The notes under the pieces were generated by a model. That model searched no databases. It was not told where the DNA came from and was given only the letters and a program-made list of their open reading frames with translations. Position numbers and translations under genes: made by a program. Positions 5,802 to 13,003 of a DNA stretch of 13,538 bases are shown here, one piece after another. The DNA is from Chloroflexota bacterium (GTDB taxonomy: Bacteria > Chloroflexota > Anaerolineae > Anaerolineales > UBA4823): assembly GCA_030613705.1 (NCBI GenBank), contig JAUWLJ010000018.1, forward strand, positions 1 to 13,538, given 5' to 3'. Numbering within the stretch: position 1 is the first letter of the stretch; every line of letters starts with the position of its first letter.

Positions 5802-8240
5802 ATGGAATTTCCAGTCAATGATTCAAGACCCGAACGTTGGTGGGATTGGCCCGCCGTATTGCTCCTGATTGCGGCGATATATATCGCTGCGACCCGATTA
5901 AATGCCACCAGCTGGACCAATGAATTAAACCTGGTTCAAACAGTAGCACTCTGGGGGGTGGTTGCCGGTCTCGCGCTTGGGAAAAGCACTTTTTCGCCTG
6001 GGTTAGTAAGATTCTTTGCCTTTGTTTACGGCGCATTTACCATCGTCTGGCGATTGGGGTTGACCTTGGGTCAGGGAGTTCTCTGGCCCGAAAGAATGAT
6101 CAGTATGGGCAATCGCCTGCTGATCATTCTTGATCAAATATTCCAACAAAAACCTGTCACCGACAACTTGTTTTTCCACCTCTTGATGGCCAGTCTGTTC
6201 TGGACACTGAGTGTTTACGCGGGCTACAGCCTCACCCGTTATGGGAATCCCTGGCGGGCGATTATACCGGCCGGTTTTACCATAATCATCATCCAGGCGT
6301 ATGACCCATTCCTGCCGGTGCGGACCTGGTTCTTAGCAGGTTTTATTTTCCTGGCATTACTTCTAGTTGCTCGTATGCATTTTGTCAAACTTCAATATCG
6401 GTGGAAGAATAACGGGACCTACCTGCCGCCTTATGTCGGGCTCGATTCGCTTCGTCTGGGATTGATCACCACAGTCATTCTGGTTCTTTTTGCCTGGACT
6501 GTCCCCGCGGTTGCCTCAGCAGTTCCGCAAGCAGAACAAGTTTGGCTCAATGTCACCCGCCCGTGGGTAGATGTTCGCAATCGCTTGAGCAATGTTTTTT
6601 ATTCTCTACAAGCTTCTGTGGGGGTGGTCACGGATTTCTATGGCGAATATCTTCCCCTGGGGAGAGGAAACCCACTCAGCGATACGATCATCATGACCGT
6701 ACAAGCACCTCCGCGCGCCTCATCGAGTGTCCGCTATTACTGGCGGTCTCGGGTTTATGATACTTACGAGGATGGTTGGTCCAGCACTCTACCGGTAGTT
6801 GATTTCGTCACCCCTGATGAATTCAACCTCAACCTCCCCGAGTATGAGAGCAGAGCCAGCAGCACTTTCACGATTACGACTCTCTTCCCCATTCAAAATT
6901 TGCAAACGCCCTCCCAACCAGTTTGGGTAAGCCGACCTGCGGAGGCGTACTATGCGGTTAATTCTGACGGCTCTGTTGACCTGAGTCATCTAAAAGCTGA
7001 TCCTATCTTACTCGCGGGCGACACTTATCAGGTTGAAGCTTCGCTCACCGCCGCCTCAGGAAAGGAATTGAGCGAAGCTGGAACTGATTACCCTTCCTGG
7101 GTCACCGCGCGCTACCTGCAACTGCCTGACACGATCACCCCGCGTACACTTGATCTGGCAGAGGAGATCGCTTCTGGATACAATAACCCATACGATATCG
7201 CCCAGGCGATCACGTATTTTCTTCGCACGAATCTGAAATATAGCGATACGGTTCCCGGTCCTCCAGATGGTCAGGAACCCATTGATTGGGTGCTTTTCGA
7301 CCACAAGCAAGCGTTTTGCAATTACTACGCCAGTGCAGAAATTGTGATGCTGCGTTCATTGGGGATTCCAGCCCGGCTAGCAGTGGGCTATGCTGAGGGC
7401 GAGCGCACATCACTCGGGGGTGCAGGGGATATACCAACCCTGCAGCCCGGTGGGGAAAACATCCCCCAAGAGATCCAAATCACAAACGATATCTTTGATG
7501 TCCGTCATCGCGATGCGCATGCCTGGCCTGAAGTTTATTTCCCCAATATTGGGTGGGTAGAATTCGAACCGACAGTCTCACAACAACCTATTATTCGCCC
7601 GATTGGGCTTTTCTCTGATTCTTCTGCACCACCTGCTCCAAATCAACAACTTGAAGACCAGAGGGATCGCGCCCAGCGTCGCTTGGATGAATTATCCGCC
7701 TTGAGCGACTCAGCCTGGGGTGCATCGATCGGAGGTCTGCCAATTGATCCTACTCTGATCTATGTCACAATGATGATCATCATTATCATTTCTATCACCC
7801 TGCTTGTCCGCAGAGTTCGCCTCCAGCGAGGCTCACCTCCAATTCCGGTTCAATTAGAAACTAGTCTGGAACGTGTGGGTATCAATTCTCCAAAATTCCT
7901 AATCCGCTGGGCTCGGCATGCTGGTTTGTCGCCCCTCTCACGGGCTTATCTTGAACTTAATCACGCCCTTTCTCGCCTCGGGCAACCTCCCCACTTGGCG
8001 GATACACCTTTCGAACGTGGGGCTGATCTCGTCCAAATTCTTCCGGCAGCAGAAAATCCGGTCCAATCAGTGATTATTCCGTACCAGAACTCGATTTACG
8101 GCAATCAAGCCTCTGATTCAGAAGTAGCTCAGCTTGCCGGGAAAGAGATTCGCAAGCTTTCCTATCTCGCCAGGCTACAGCACTTCTTCGCTCGCTTTCA
8201 AGACCCAAAACTCAAGAGGCGCTCGTCCAATAATAATTGA
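5802..8240 (+). CDS. TgpA-like membrane transglutaminase-like protein
   Basis: An 812-residue membrane protein. The first 240 residues hold about seven predicted helices (around 16-32, 44-60, 68-86, 123-145, 152-167, 174-191, 217-240), as in the DUF3488/TgpA N-terminal region. A large soluble segment follows, with a transglutaminase core: catalytic C506 in KQAFCNYYASAEI, H573 in DAHAWPEVYF, and the third position in GWVEFEPT, where E589 stands where aspartate is usual. A further helix (about 652-672) and a cytoplasmic tail resembling the DUF4129 region close the protein. Such proteins expose a cysteine-protease-like domain outside the membrane; activity may be amide-bond cleavage or protein cross-linking. 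The start has a weak GGTGTGAG ribosome site. The MoxR ATPase and DUF58 genes often linked to this family are absent nearby. It is probably co-transcribed with the cyclase 22 bases downstream. Confidence 0.85.
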   Translation: MEFPVNDSRPERWWDWPAVLLLIAAIYIAATRLNATSWTNELNLVQTVALWGVVAGLALGKSTFSPGLVRFFAFVYGAFTIVWRLGLTLGQGVLWPERMISMGNRLLIILDQIFQQKPVTDNLFFHLLMASLFWTLSVYAGYSLTRYGNPWRAIIPAGFTIIIIQAYDPFLPVRTWFLAGFIFLALLLVARMHFVKLQYRWKNNGTYLPPYVGLDSLRLGLITTVILVLFAWTVPAVASAVPQAEQVWLNVTRPWVDVRNRLSNVFYSLQASVGVVTDFYGEYLPLGRGNPLSDTIIMTVQAPPRASSSVRYYWRSRVYDTYEDGWSSTLPVVDFVTPDEFNLNLPEYESRASSTFTITTLFPIQNLQTPSQPVWVSRPAEAYYAVNSDGSVDLSHLKADPILLAGDTYQVEASLTAASGKELSEAGTDYPSWVTARYLQLPDTITPRTLDLAEEIASGYNNPYDIAQAITYFLRTNLKYSDTVPGPPDGQEPIDWVLFDHKQAFCNYYASAEIVMLRSLGIPARLAVGYAEGERTSLGGAGDIPTLQPGGENIPQEIQITNDIFDVRHRDAHAWPEVYFPNIGWVEFEPTVSQQPIIRPIGLFSDSSAPPAPNQQLEDQRDRAQRRLDELSALSDSAWGASIGGLPIDPTLIYVTMMIIIIISITLLVRRVRLQRGSPPIPVQLETSLERVGINSPKFLIRWARHAGLSPLSRAYLELNHALSRLGQPPHLADTPFERGADLVQILPAAENPVQSVIIPYQNSIYGNQASDSEVAQLAGKEIRKLSYLARLQHFFARFQDPKLKRRSSNNN

Positions 8241-8262
8241 TCATTACCCAAAGTGGATATAA

Positions 8263-9987
8263 ATGGAAAGCGATTCATCCAATTCAGCGAATTTCTCACT
8301 TGACAGGCAAATTTTCCTCCTAAGCCAGCTAACGGAACAAATTCATACTGCGCTTGCCCAAGGTAGTTCAGTAAATCTGGAAACCATTTTTGATGATCTG
8401 GCACTCTTGACCAGTTCCCTATCCCAACTGAGCACCCAGGTTGCGAAGCAAAAAGAAGAACGGGATAACCATCTTGAATTAGCAAATATCAGCCAGGTAG
8501 TGAATTCATCTTTACAGCTGGATGATGTCTTGCGAATTGTGATGGACACTATCGTCCGCTTGACAGGTGCAGAGCGGGGATTTCTTATGCTGAATAATAA
8601 CCAGGGAGAACTCAGCATTCACATTGCACGCAATTGGGAACAAGAATCCCTGGATGCTTCTGACTCTGCACTCAGCCGGACTGTTGTCAACCGGGTGCTT
8701 GCCGAAGGGCAACCAATTCTCACAACCAATGCCCAACAGGATCCCCGCTTCGATGATCAAGAAAGCATCATCTCCCTAAACCTGCGTTCGATCTTGTGTG
8801 TTCCACTCCTCCTGAAAGAATCTATCATCGGGGTGATCTACGCCGACAATCGGCTCCGCGAAGGTCTTTTCACCGAGACCGAGAAAAATCTATTAGCTGC
8901 TTTCGCCAACCAGGCAGCTGTCGCAATCGAGAATGCACGCTTGTTCGAGTCAGTCAGGCAGACGCTATCCGAAGTGACCGAGCTGAAGAACTTGATGGAT
9001 GATGTCTTCGCTTCCATCATCAGCGGTGTGGTCACCACAGATCTCGAGCAAACAATTTCTCTGACAAACAGCGTGGCTGAAGACATCTTGGGGGAAACAC
9101 GTGCCAACTTGCTGGGGAAAAAAGTGAGCCAGATTTCCCTCTTCGATCAAATTAACATCTCACAATATCTGACCAAAGTTCGCCAGTTCAACCATCAAAT
9201 AAAAGGGTTACAGTTCGATGTTCAAACTCCACAACGCGGTTCACTTAATTTGAGATTCAATCTGTCTCCACTAAAAGACGCTAAAGGAACCATTTTTGGC
9301 ACGGCCATAGTGATGGAAGATGTGACTGAGACTCGCCGCCTGGAAGCCCAACGGCGCTTATTTGAGCGGATGGTGTCTCCGGTCGTGATTGATCAATTGA
9401 ATCCGGACGATCTAGATCTCGGTGGCACTCGCAGTTATATCACCACCCTCTTTGCCGACATTCGCGGCTATACCAGTCTCAGCGAACGTTATGATCCCGA
9501 AACTCTGGTCTCCGTTCTGAATCGTTACCTGGGTGTAGCGACTGAAGCCATTTTATTAGAAGAGGGCACGATAGATAAGTTCATGGGTGATGCAATAATG
9601 GCTTTCTTCAATGCTCCCATCCCCCAACCCGATCACACCTTGCGAGCCGCTCGGGCAGCCATTCAGATGCGCAGCGCCATTTACGCTATGCAAGGCGATT
9701 TACCTCCCGAATTCAGACTTGAATTAGGGATTGGCATCCACTCAGGCGTAGCTGTCTTAGGTTTGGTGGGAACTCAAAAACGCTTGGAGTATACGGCGAT
9801 CGGCGACAGTGTAAACACTGCAAAACGGTTGCAGGAAAATGCAGCTCCGGGTCAAATCCTGATCAGCGCTCAATCTTGCGAAGAGATCAACGATGCCATT
9901 CTTGCTCACCCGATCAATCCATTGAAGGTTAAGGGGAAAAAGCAATCGATCCAAGTTTATGAGCTGACAGGGTTGATTGCAAACTAA
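8263..9987 (+). CDS. GAF-PAS class III adenylate cyclase
   Basis: A soluble 574-residue sensor enzyme with no membrane helix. Order of parts: a short helical N-terminus (about 15-70), a GAF domain (about 80-228, including ERGFLML and SILCVPLLLKESIIGVIYAD), a PAS-like domain (about 240-355, ending IVMEDVTETRRLE) and a class III cyclase domain (about 388-570). In the cyclase, both metal aspartates are present (D399 in LFADIRGYT, D443 in KFMGDAIMAFF). The purine-specifying pair is K439 and T511, and the transition-state pair is N518 and R522 in GDSVNTAKRL. A lysine with threonine is the class IIIb adenylate cyclase pattern, as in cyanobacterial CyaB1, rather than the glutamate/cysteine of guanylate cyclases. 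It should make cAMP in response to a ligand of the GAF or PAS domain. It follows the transglutaminase gene by 22 bases, probably in the same transcript. Confidence 0.92.
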   Translation: MESDSSNSANFSLDRQIFLLSQLTEQIHTALAQGSSVNLETIFDDLALLTSSLSQLSTQVAKQKEERDNHLELANISQVVNSSLQLDDVLRIVMDTIVRLTGAERGFLMLNNNQGELSIHIARNWEQESLDASDSALSRTVVNRVLAEGQPILTTNAQQDPRFDDQESIISLNLRSILCVPLLLKESIIGVIYADNRLREGLFTETEKNLLAAFANQAAVAIENARLFESVRQTLSEVTELKNLMDDVFASIISGVVTTDLEQTISLTNSVAEDILGETRANLLGKKVSQISLFDQINISQYLTKVRQFNHQIKGLQFDVQTPQRGSLNLRFNLSPLKDAKGTIFGTAIVMEDVTETRRLEAQRRLFERMVSPVVIDQLNPDDLDLGGTRSYITTLFADIRGYTSLSERYDPETLVSVLNRYLGVATEAILLEEGTIDKFMGDAIMAFFNAPIPQPDHTLRAARAAIQMRSAIYAMQGDLPPEFRLELGIGIHSGVAVLGLVGTQKRLEYTAIGDSVNTAKRLQENAAPGQILISAQSCEEINDAILAHPINPLKVKGKKQSIQVYELTGLIAN

Positions 9988-10021
9988 TCTGCGTAGACAG
10001 CGTAAAATTCACATAAACTTA

Positions 10022-10107
10022 CAATTCCAATAGCTTAATCTGGGTTGTTGTGATGTATAAACATAGCAACTTTATTACTAGTTTCTAACCAGGGACTATT
10101 GGAATTG
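10022..10107. repeat. Nested inverted repeat (structured element) before the sortase gene
   Basis: The outer arms CAATTCCAATAG (10022-10033) and CTATTGGAATTG (10096-10107) are a perfect 12-base inverted repeat. Inside, CTGGGTT (10040-10046) pairs with AACCAG (10087-10092) with one bulge. Within that, GTTGTGATGT (10047-10056) and ACATAGCAAC (10061-10070) form a hairpin around ATAA, with one G-U and one mismatch. The element fills most of the 127-base gap and ends seven bases before the sortase start codon. It could be a leader RNA controlling translation, an end structure for the cyclase transcript, or a small non-coding mobile element. No target-site duplication was found at its edges. Confidence 0.55.
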
Positions 10108-10114
10108 GTGAATA

Positions 10115-10864
10115 ATGAACCGTCCTCTTACACATAACGACATATTAACCAGCCGCAACGCATTGCTTTTTTTCCTTATCATATGCTTGTCATTCCCCTT
10201 CTCATTCCTTCCATTTGAAAGTCACTTCATAAAGTTCCAAGAGAACCCATCATTTTTATCCACACAAAAATTATTGCCAGTGACCGGTGGCGAATTTGCT
10301 AGCCTGATCAGCGTTATCCATCTGCCACCCCCCACCACCGATTCGTGGACTTCGCGTGGTCAACTCCCCTCACTGAATAAATTCGTCGCCAGTGTTGAAA
10401 ATGGTCAAACCAATACCGTTCGCGGTGTTTATATTCCAGGTTTCTTTGCCTTACCGGTGGTTCAGCAGCCAAATGGCGACACCGGCTTTGTTTCAGCAAA
10501 ACCTGAAACGGTAACCCAATTTCAACTGGCTGCTCGTTATAATGTGTTTGGTTTCCTCGCTCACAATTACCTATCTGGGAAGGAATTTTTCCGTCTGATA
10601 GAAGGGCTACAGGTGGTGGTCGTCAAGGGAGACGGCTCTATCGACCGCTATCGAATCACAGCCATAGATGAATACCAGAAAGTGACCCCTGGAAGCAATT
10701 GGAGCCAATATATTGATTTAGAAACCGGAGAAAGGCTGACCACCTACCAGGTATTTGGCCAGTACTATCAAGGCGACCATCACCTGACCTTCCAGACCTG
10801 CCTGGCAAGAGATGGTATCGAGACCTGGGGACTGAGATTTATCGTTGCAGAGCTCATAGAATAA
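10115..10864 (+). CDS. Sortase-like transpeptidase with an N-terminal LPVTG motif
   Basis: A 249-residue exported protein. One hydrophobic segment (about 17-34) would act as a signal anchor. The C-terminal half fits a sortase: H150 in GFLAHNYLSGKEFFRL, C229 in HHLTFQTC and R241 in WGLRFIVAEL, in the order and spacing expected of the His-Cys-Arg triad. Sortases cut a sorting motif in surface proteins and join the product to an amine on the cell wall or on another protein. Oddity: the protein itself contains LPVTG (residues 54-58), the classical sorting motif, just after the signal anchor rather than near a C-terminus. The ATG at 10115 has only a weak GGTGA site close by, next to the nested inverted repeat. 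The sortase class is not assigned. Its stop is 8 bases from the stop of the convergent gene, with no terminator visible. Confidence 0.7.
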   Translation: MNRPLTHNDILTSRNALLFFLIICLSFPFSFLPFESHFIKFQENPSFLSTQKLLPVTGGEFASLISVIHLPPPTTDSWTSRGQLPSLNKFVASVENGQTNTVRGVYIPGFFALPVVQQPNGDTGFVSAKPETVTQFQLAARYNVFGFLAHNYLSGKEFFRLIEGLQVVVVKGDGSIDRYRITAIDEYQKVTPGSNWSQYIDLETGERLTTYQVFGQYYQGDHHLTFQTCLARDGIETWGLRFIVAELIE

Positions 10865-10872
10865 GCGCCAAT

Positions 10873-11841
10873 TTATCCAGCAGCTAATATCTTTTCCAGG
10901 TATGGATGAGCAAACAGCGCTGGAGTCCCCCCTGTATGCCAGAAAAGTACATTTTGATCCGCAGTGAAAAACCCACTGCGGATCAAATCAATTAACCCTG
11001 CCGCAGCGCGACCCGTGTAGACAGGATCGAGAAGCAAGCCTTCTTGTTGAGCAAAAAGGTACAACGCTTCAGCTTCTGGCTCTCCCATCACACCATACCC
11101 AGCGCCCAGATAATTATCATTGACCAGGATTTCATCGGGTGAGAATTTACTGCTCCCACCAAGGGCCCGAGCAGTTTCTCCGGCCAGCTTTGCGACACTT
11201 TCTTGCAAGTCGGGGGCAGGATTGTCAACACTGATCCCAAGTATCCGTCCCTGGTAACCAAACATCTGCCCCCCAACAACCAATCCAGCCTGGGTGCCTC
11301 CTGATGATGAGGGGAATACTATCCAATCCAAATCAGCTTGCTGATCGAGCAATTCTTGCATGGCGAACGCGTATGCTGCTGCGCCTTTCTCGTTTGAACC
11401 ACCATATGGAATCAGGTAAGGTTTTTTCCCATCTTCAAGTGCAGACTCGAAGGTCTGTTCCAAGATCTGCTCTCGTCCAGATCCACCTACCCAGACGATC
11501 TCCGCACCCAGGATTTGATCCAAGAAGTTATTTCCGGATGGGTTGGACGGTTTTTCGCCTGCCAATACCAAGATACAGGCAAAACCAAAACGGTTAGCCG
11601 CGGCGGCTGTCTGCCGGCAATGGTTTGACTGAACTGCACCTGCTGTGATCAAGGTCTCAGCGCCGCCAGCTTGTGCATCGGCAATCAGAAATTCTAGTTT
11701 ACGGGTTTTATTCCCGCCAAAGGCCAATCCGGTCTGGTCATCGCGTTTCACCCAAATCTGCGGTCCCTTCAACTCTGCCGATAATCTCGGCAGGGCTTCG
11801 ATCGGTGTAGGAAGATGTGCGAAATGCAATCTTGGTAGCAT
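10873..11841 (-). CDS. D-cysteine desulfhydrase / ACC deaminase family PLP enzyme
   Basis: A 322-residue fold-type II PLP enzyme. The cofactor lysine is K45 in GGNKTRKLEF. Substrate-carboxylate contacts are in QSNHCRQTAA (71-80), and the C-terminal HTGGTPALFAHPYL segment closely resembles E. coli DcyD. In LDPVYTGRAAAGL, T276 occupies the position where true 1-aminocyclopropane-1-carboxylate deaminases carry glutamate, favouring D-cysteine desulfhydrase: D-cysteine to pyruvate, sulfide and ammonia. Related enzymes act on other D-amino acids or L-cysteate, so substrate is not certain. The ATG at 11841 has a strong AGGAGGAG ribosome site. It begins 22 bases after the first FemAB stop and is probably the last gene of that operon. 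A hairpin containing the upstream stop codon abuts its ribosome site. Confidence 0.85.
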   Translation of the reverse strand: MLPRLHFAHLPTPIEALPRLSAELKGPQIWVKRDDQTGLAFGGNKTRKLEFLIADAQAGGAETLITAGAVQSNHCRQTAAAANRFGFACILVLAGEKPSNPSGNNFLDQILGAEIVWVGGSGREQILEQTFESALEDGKKPYLIPYGGSNEKGAAAYAFAMQELLDQQADLDWIVFPSSSGGTQAGLVVGGQMFGYQGRILGISVDNPAPDLQESVAKLAGETARALGGSSKFSPDEILVNDNYLGAGYGVMGEPEAEALYLFAQQEGLLLDPVYTGRAAAGLIDLIRSGFFTADQNVLFWHTGGTPALFAHPYLEKILAAG

Positions 11842-11852
11842 AATCTCTCCTC

Positions 11853-11880
11853 CTATCCTGGCTTTACCCAGCCAGGATAG
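11853..11880 (-). promoter_or_regulatory. Intercistronic hairpin with the femAB stop codon in its loop
   Basis: CTATCCTGGCT (11853-11863) and AGCCAGGATAG (11870-11880) are a perfect 11-base inverted repeat with a six-base loop. On the minus strand the loop carries the TAA stop of the FemAB gene. The 3' arm runs directly into the AGGAGGAG ribosome site of the next gene. There is no U-run after the stem, so it is not a standard terminator. Translation up to the stop would open the stem, which suits translational coupling, or the stem may protect or process the mRNA. Confidence 0.55.
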
Positions 11881-12976
11881 ATCCTTGAGCTCGTTCCACC
11901 CCGCGCCGCCGCATCTGGGCCAGCAAGCGCGGGATCATCTGAGTATAAAAGCGGTAAAACAGGTTGTTGAGCGGCAGATCCCAGGCACCAATATAGCGCA
12001 CCACCTCCCCTCCCAAGCCTTCCTTGAAGCGATAAACGCCCCATAGATCGTCGCTCTCCACAAATTCATCTGGCGCTCCCCAAAGATCATACTCTACACA
12101 CCCGACATCCTTCGCCCTTAAGATCGCTTCCCATTGCAAGAGATAATTGGGCATCTTTTCTCGATGTGCCTCACGTGACATACCAAACATATACCAGGCA
12201 CGTCCCCCAAAACGGAAGATCACCACAGCCGCCACGGGTTCTCCATCAACTTCCGCAATCAGCGGCTCAGCCATCTGCGCTTCCATAAACTTATGCCACA
12301 GAGTAAGGTAGTAATTTTCGTTACGGATCGTAAATCCATCACGTAATGAAGTCTCAGCGTACATCCGGTAAAGCAGATTGAGATCACTTGAGATCCCCGG
12401 TCGCACAGTAACACCCCTGCGGGTCGCCAAGCGGACGTTGTACCGGGTTTTCTGCTTCATCCTGGCCAGTAGATCCTCTGGAGAAGGTCTTAAATCGATC
12501 GACATTGTGTTCTTAAATTGGACCTGCTCTGTGGACGTTACCCAGCCTGCAGCCGCTATATTAGTCACCAACGTATCAGTTTGTGGCCTATCTGATTGCC
12601 GTTCTGGTCCCGGTACTCCCCGCCCATATTCAACCTCTGGATCGATCTTAATGAAGATTGCCTTGTGCTGCTTCCCCAGTGATCGCAAGTCAGCAAGAAC
12701 TTTAGCCCTCAATTGTGGATCATACCAATCCTGTAAAAGTGGTCCCCGCGGGATATACATTATTCGCAGCGGGATATTTACTCCGCGTACGGAGACTGTA
12801 CGGGCCAAGATCTGGGCAGCTGCTACAACTTTACCATCCGCATCATGCCAAACCTTCTGGAGAGGAGCCCAGCCATTAGCCTTCTTAAAATCGCCCCACT
12901 CCCAGGTTTGCAGCACATGCTTACCAGGTAAAGTGGATATTAAATCATTCCAATTCTCGCGATTGAGCTCAGGCAT
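11864..12976 (-). CDS. FemAB-family aminoacyltransferase (peptidoglycan bridge formation), copy 1
   Basis: A 370-residue FemX/FemAB-type protein with two GNAT-like halves. The family transfers amino acids from aminoacyl-tRNA to the stem peptide of lipid-linked peptidoglycan precursors, in the cytoplasm at the membrane. Visible landmarks: HVLQTWEWGDFKK (20-32), IMYIPRGPLL (72-81), KTRYNVRLATRRGV (176-189, the end of the first half), then in the second half PNYLLQWEAILRAKDVGCVEYDLWGAPD (276-303, with conserved DLWG) and VYRFKEGLGGEVVRYIGAWD. Length fits the family. The ATG at 12976 has no good ribosome site; it lies 27 bases after the stop of the second copy, so re-initiation is likely. Related proteins may act on other acceptors, such as exported lipids or polysaccharides, so the exact acceptor is open. 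Confidence 0.88.
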   Translation of the reverse strand: MPELNRENWNDLISTLPGKHVLQTWEWGDFKKANGWAPLQKVWHDADGKVVAAAQILARTVSVRGVNIPLRIMYIPRGPLLQDWYDPQLRAKVLADLRSLGKQHKAIFIKIDPEVEYGRGVPGPERQSDRPQTDTLVTNIAAAGWVTSTEQVQFKNTMSIDLRPSPEDLLARMKQKTRYNVRLATRRGVTVRPGISSDLNLLYRMYAETSLRDGFTIRNENYYLTLWHKFMEAQMAEPLIAEVDGEPVAAVVIFRFGGRAWYMFGMSREAHREKMPNYLLQWEAILRAKDVGCVEYDLWGAPDEFVESDDLWGVYRFKEGLGGEVVRYIGAWDLPLNNLFYRFYTQMIPRLLAQMRRRGVERAQGSILAG

Positions 12977-13003
12977 TTCAATATTCAGTCACTCGCCTGT
13001 GAC

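Noticed and set aside
10050..10067. CRP-like half site (TGTGATG) upstream of the sortase gene
   Set aside because: Only one half of the TGTGA-N6-TCACA dyad is present; the bases are better explained by the hairpin they form.
9988..10114. Possible small transposon remnant with target duplication around the nested repeat
   Set aside because: No flanking direct repeat and no transposase fragment were seen, so it is listed as a structured repeat of unknown nature instead.
12988..13003. GTCAC/GTGAC dyad between the two FemAB genes as a terminator
   Set aside because: The stem is five pairs and has no T-run; the genes are only 27 bases apart and likely co-transcribed.
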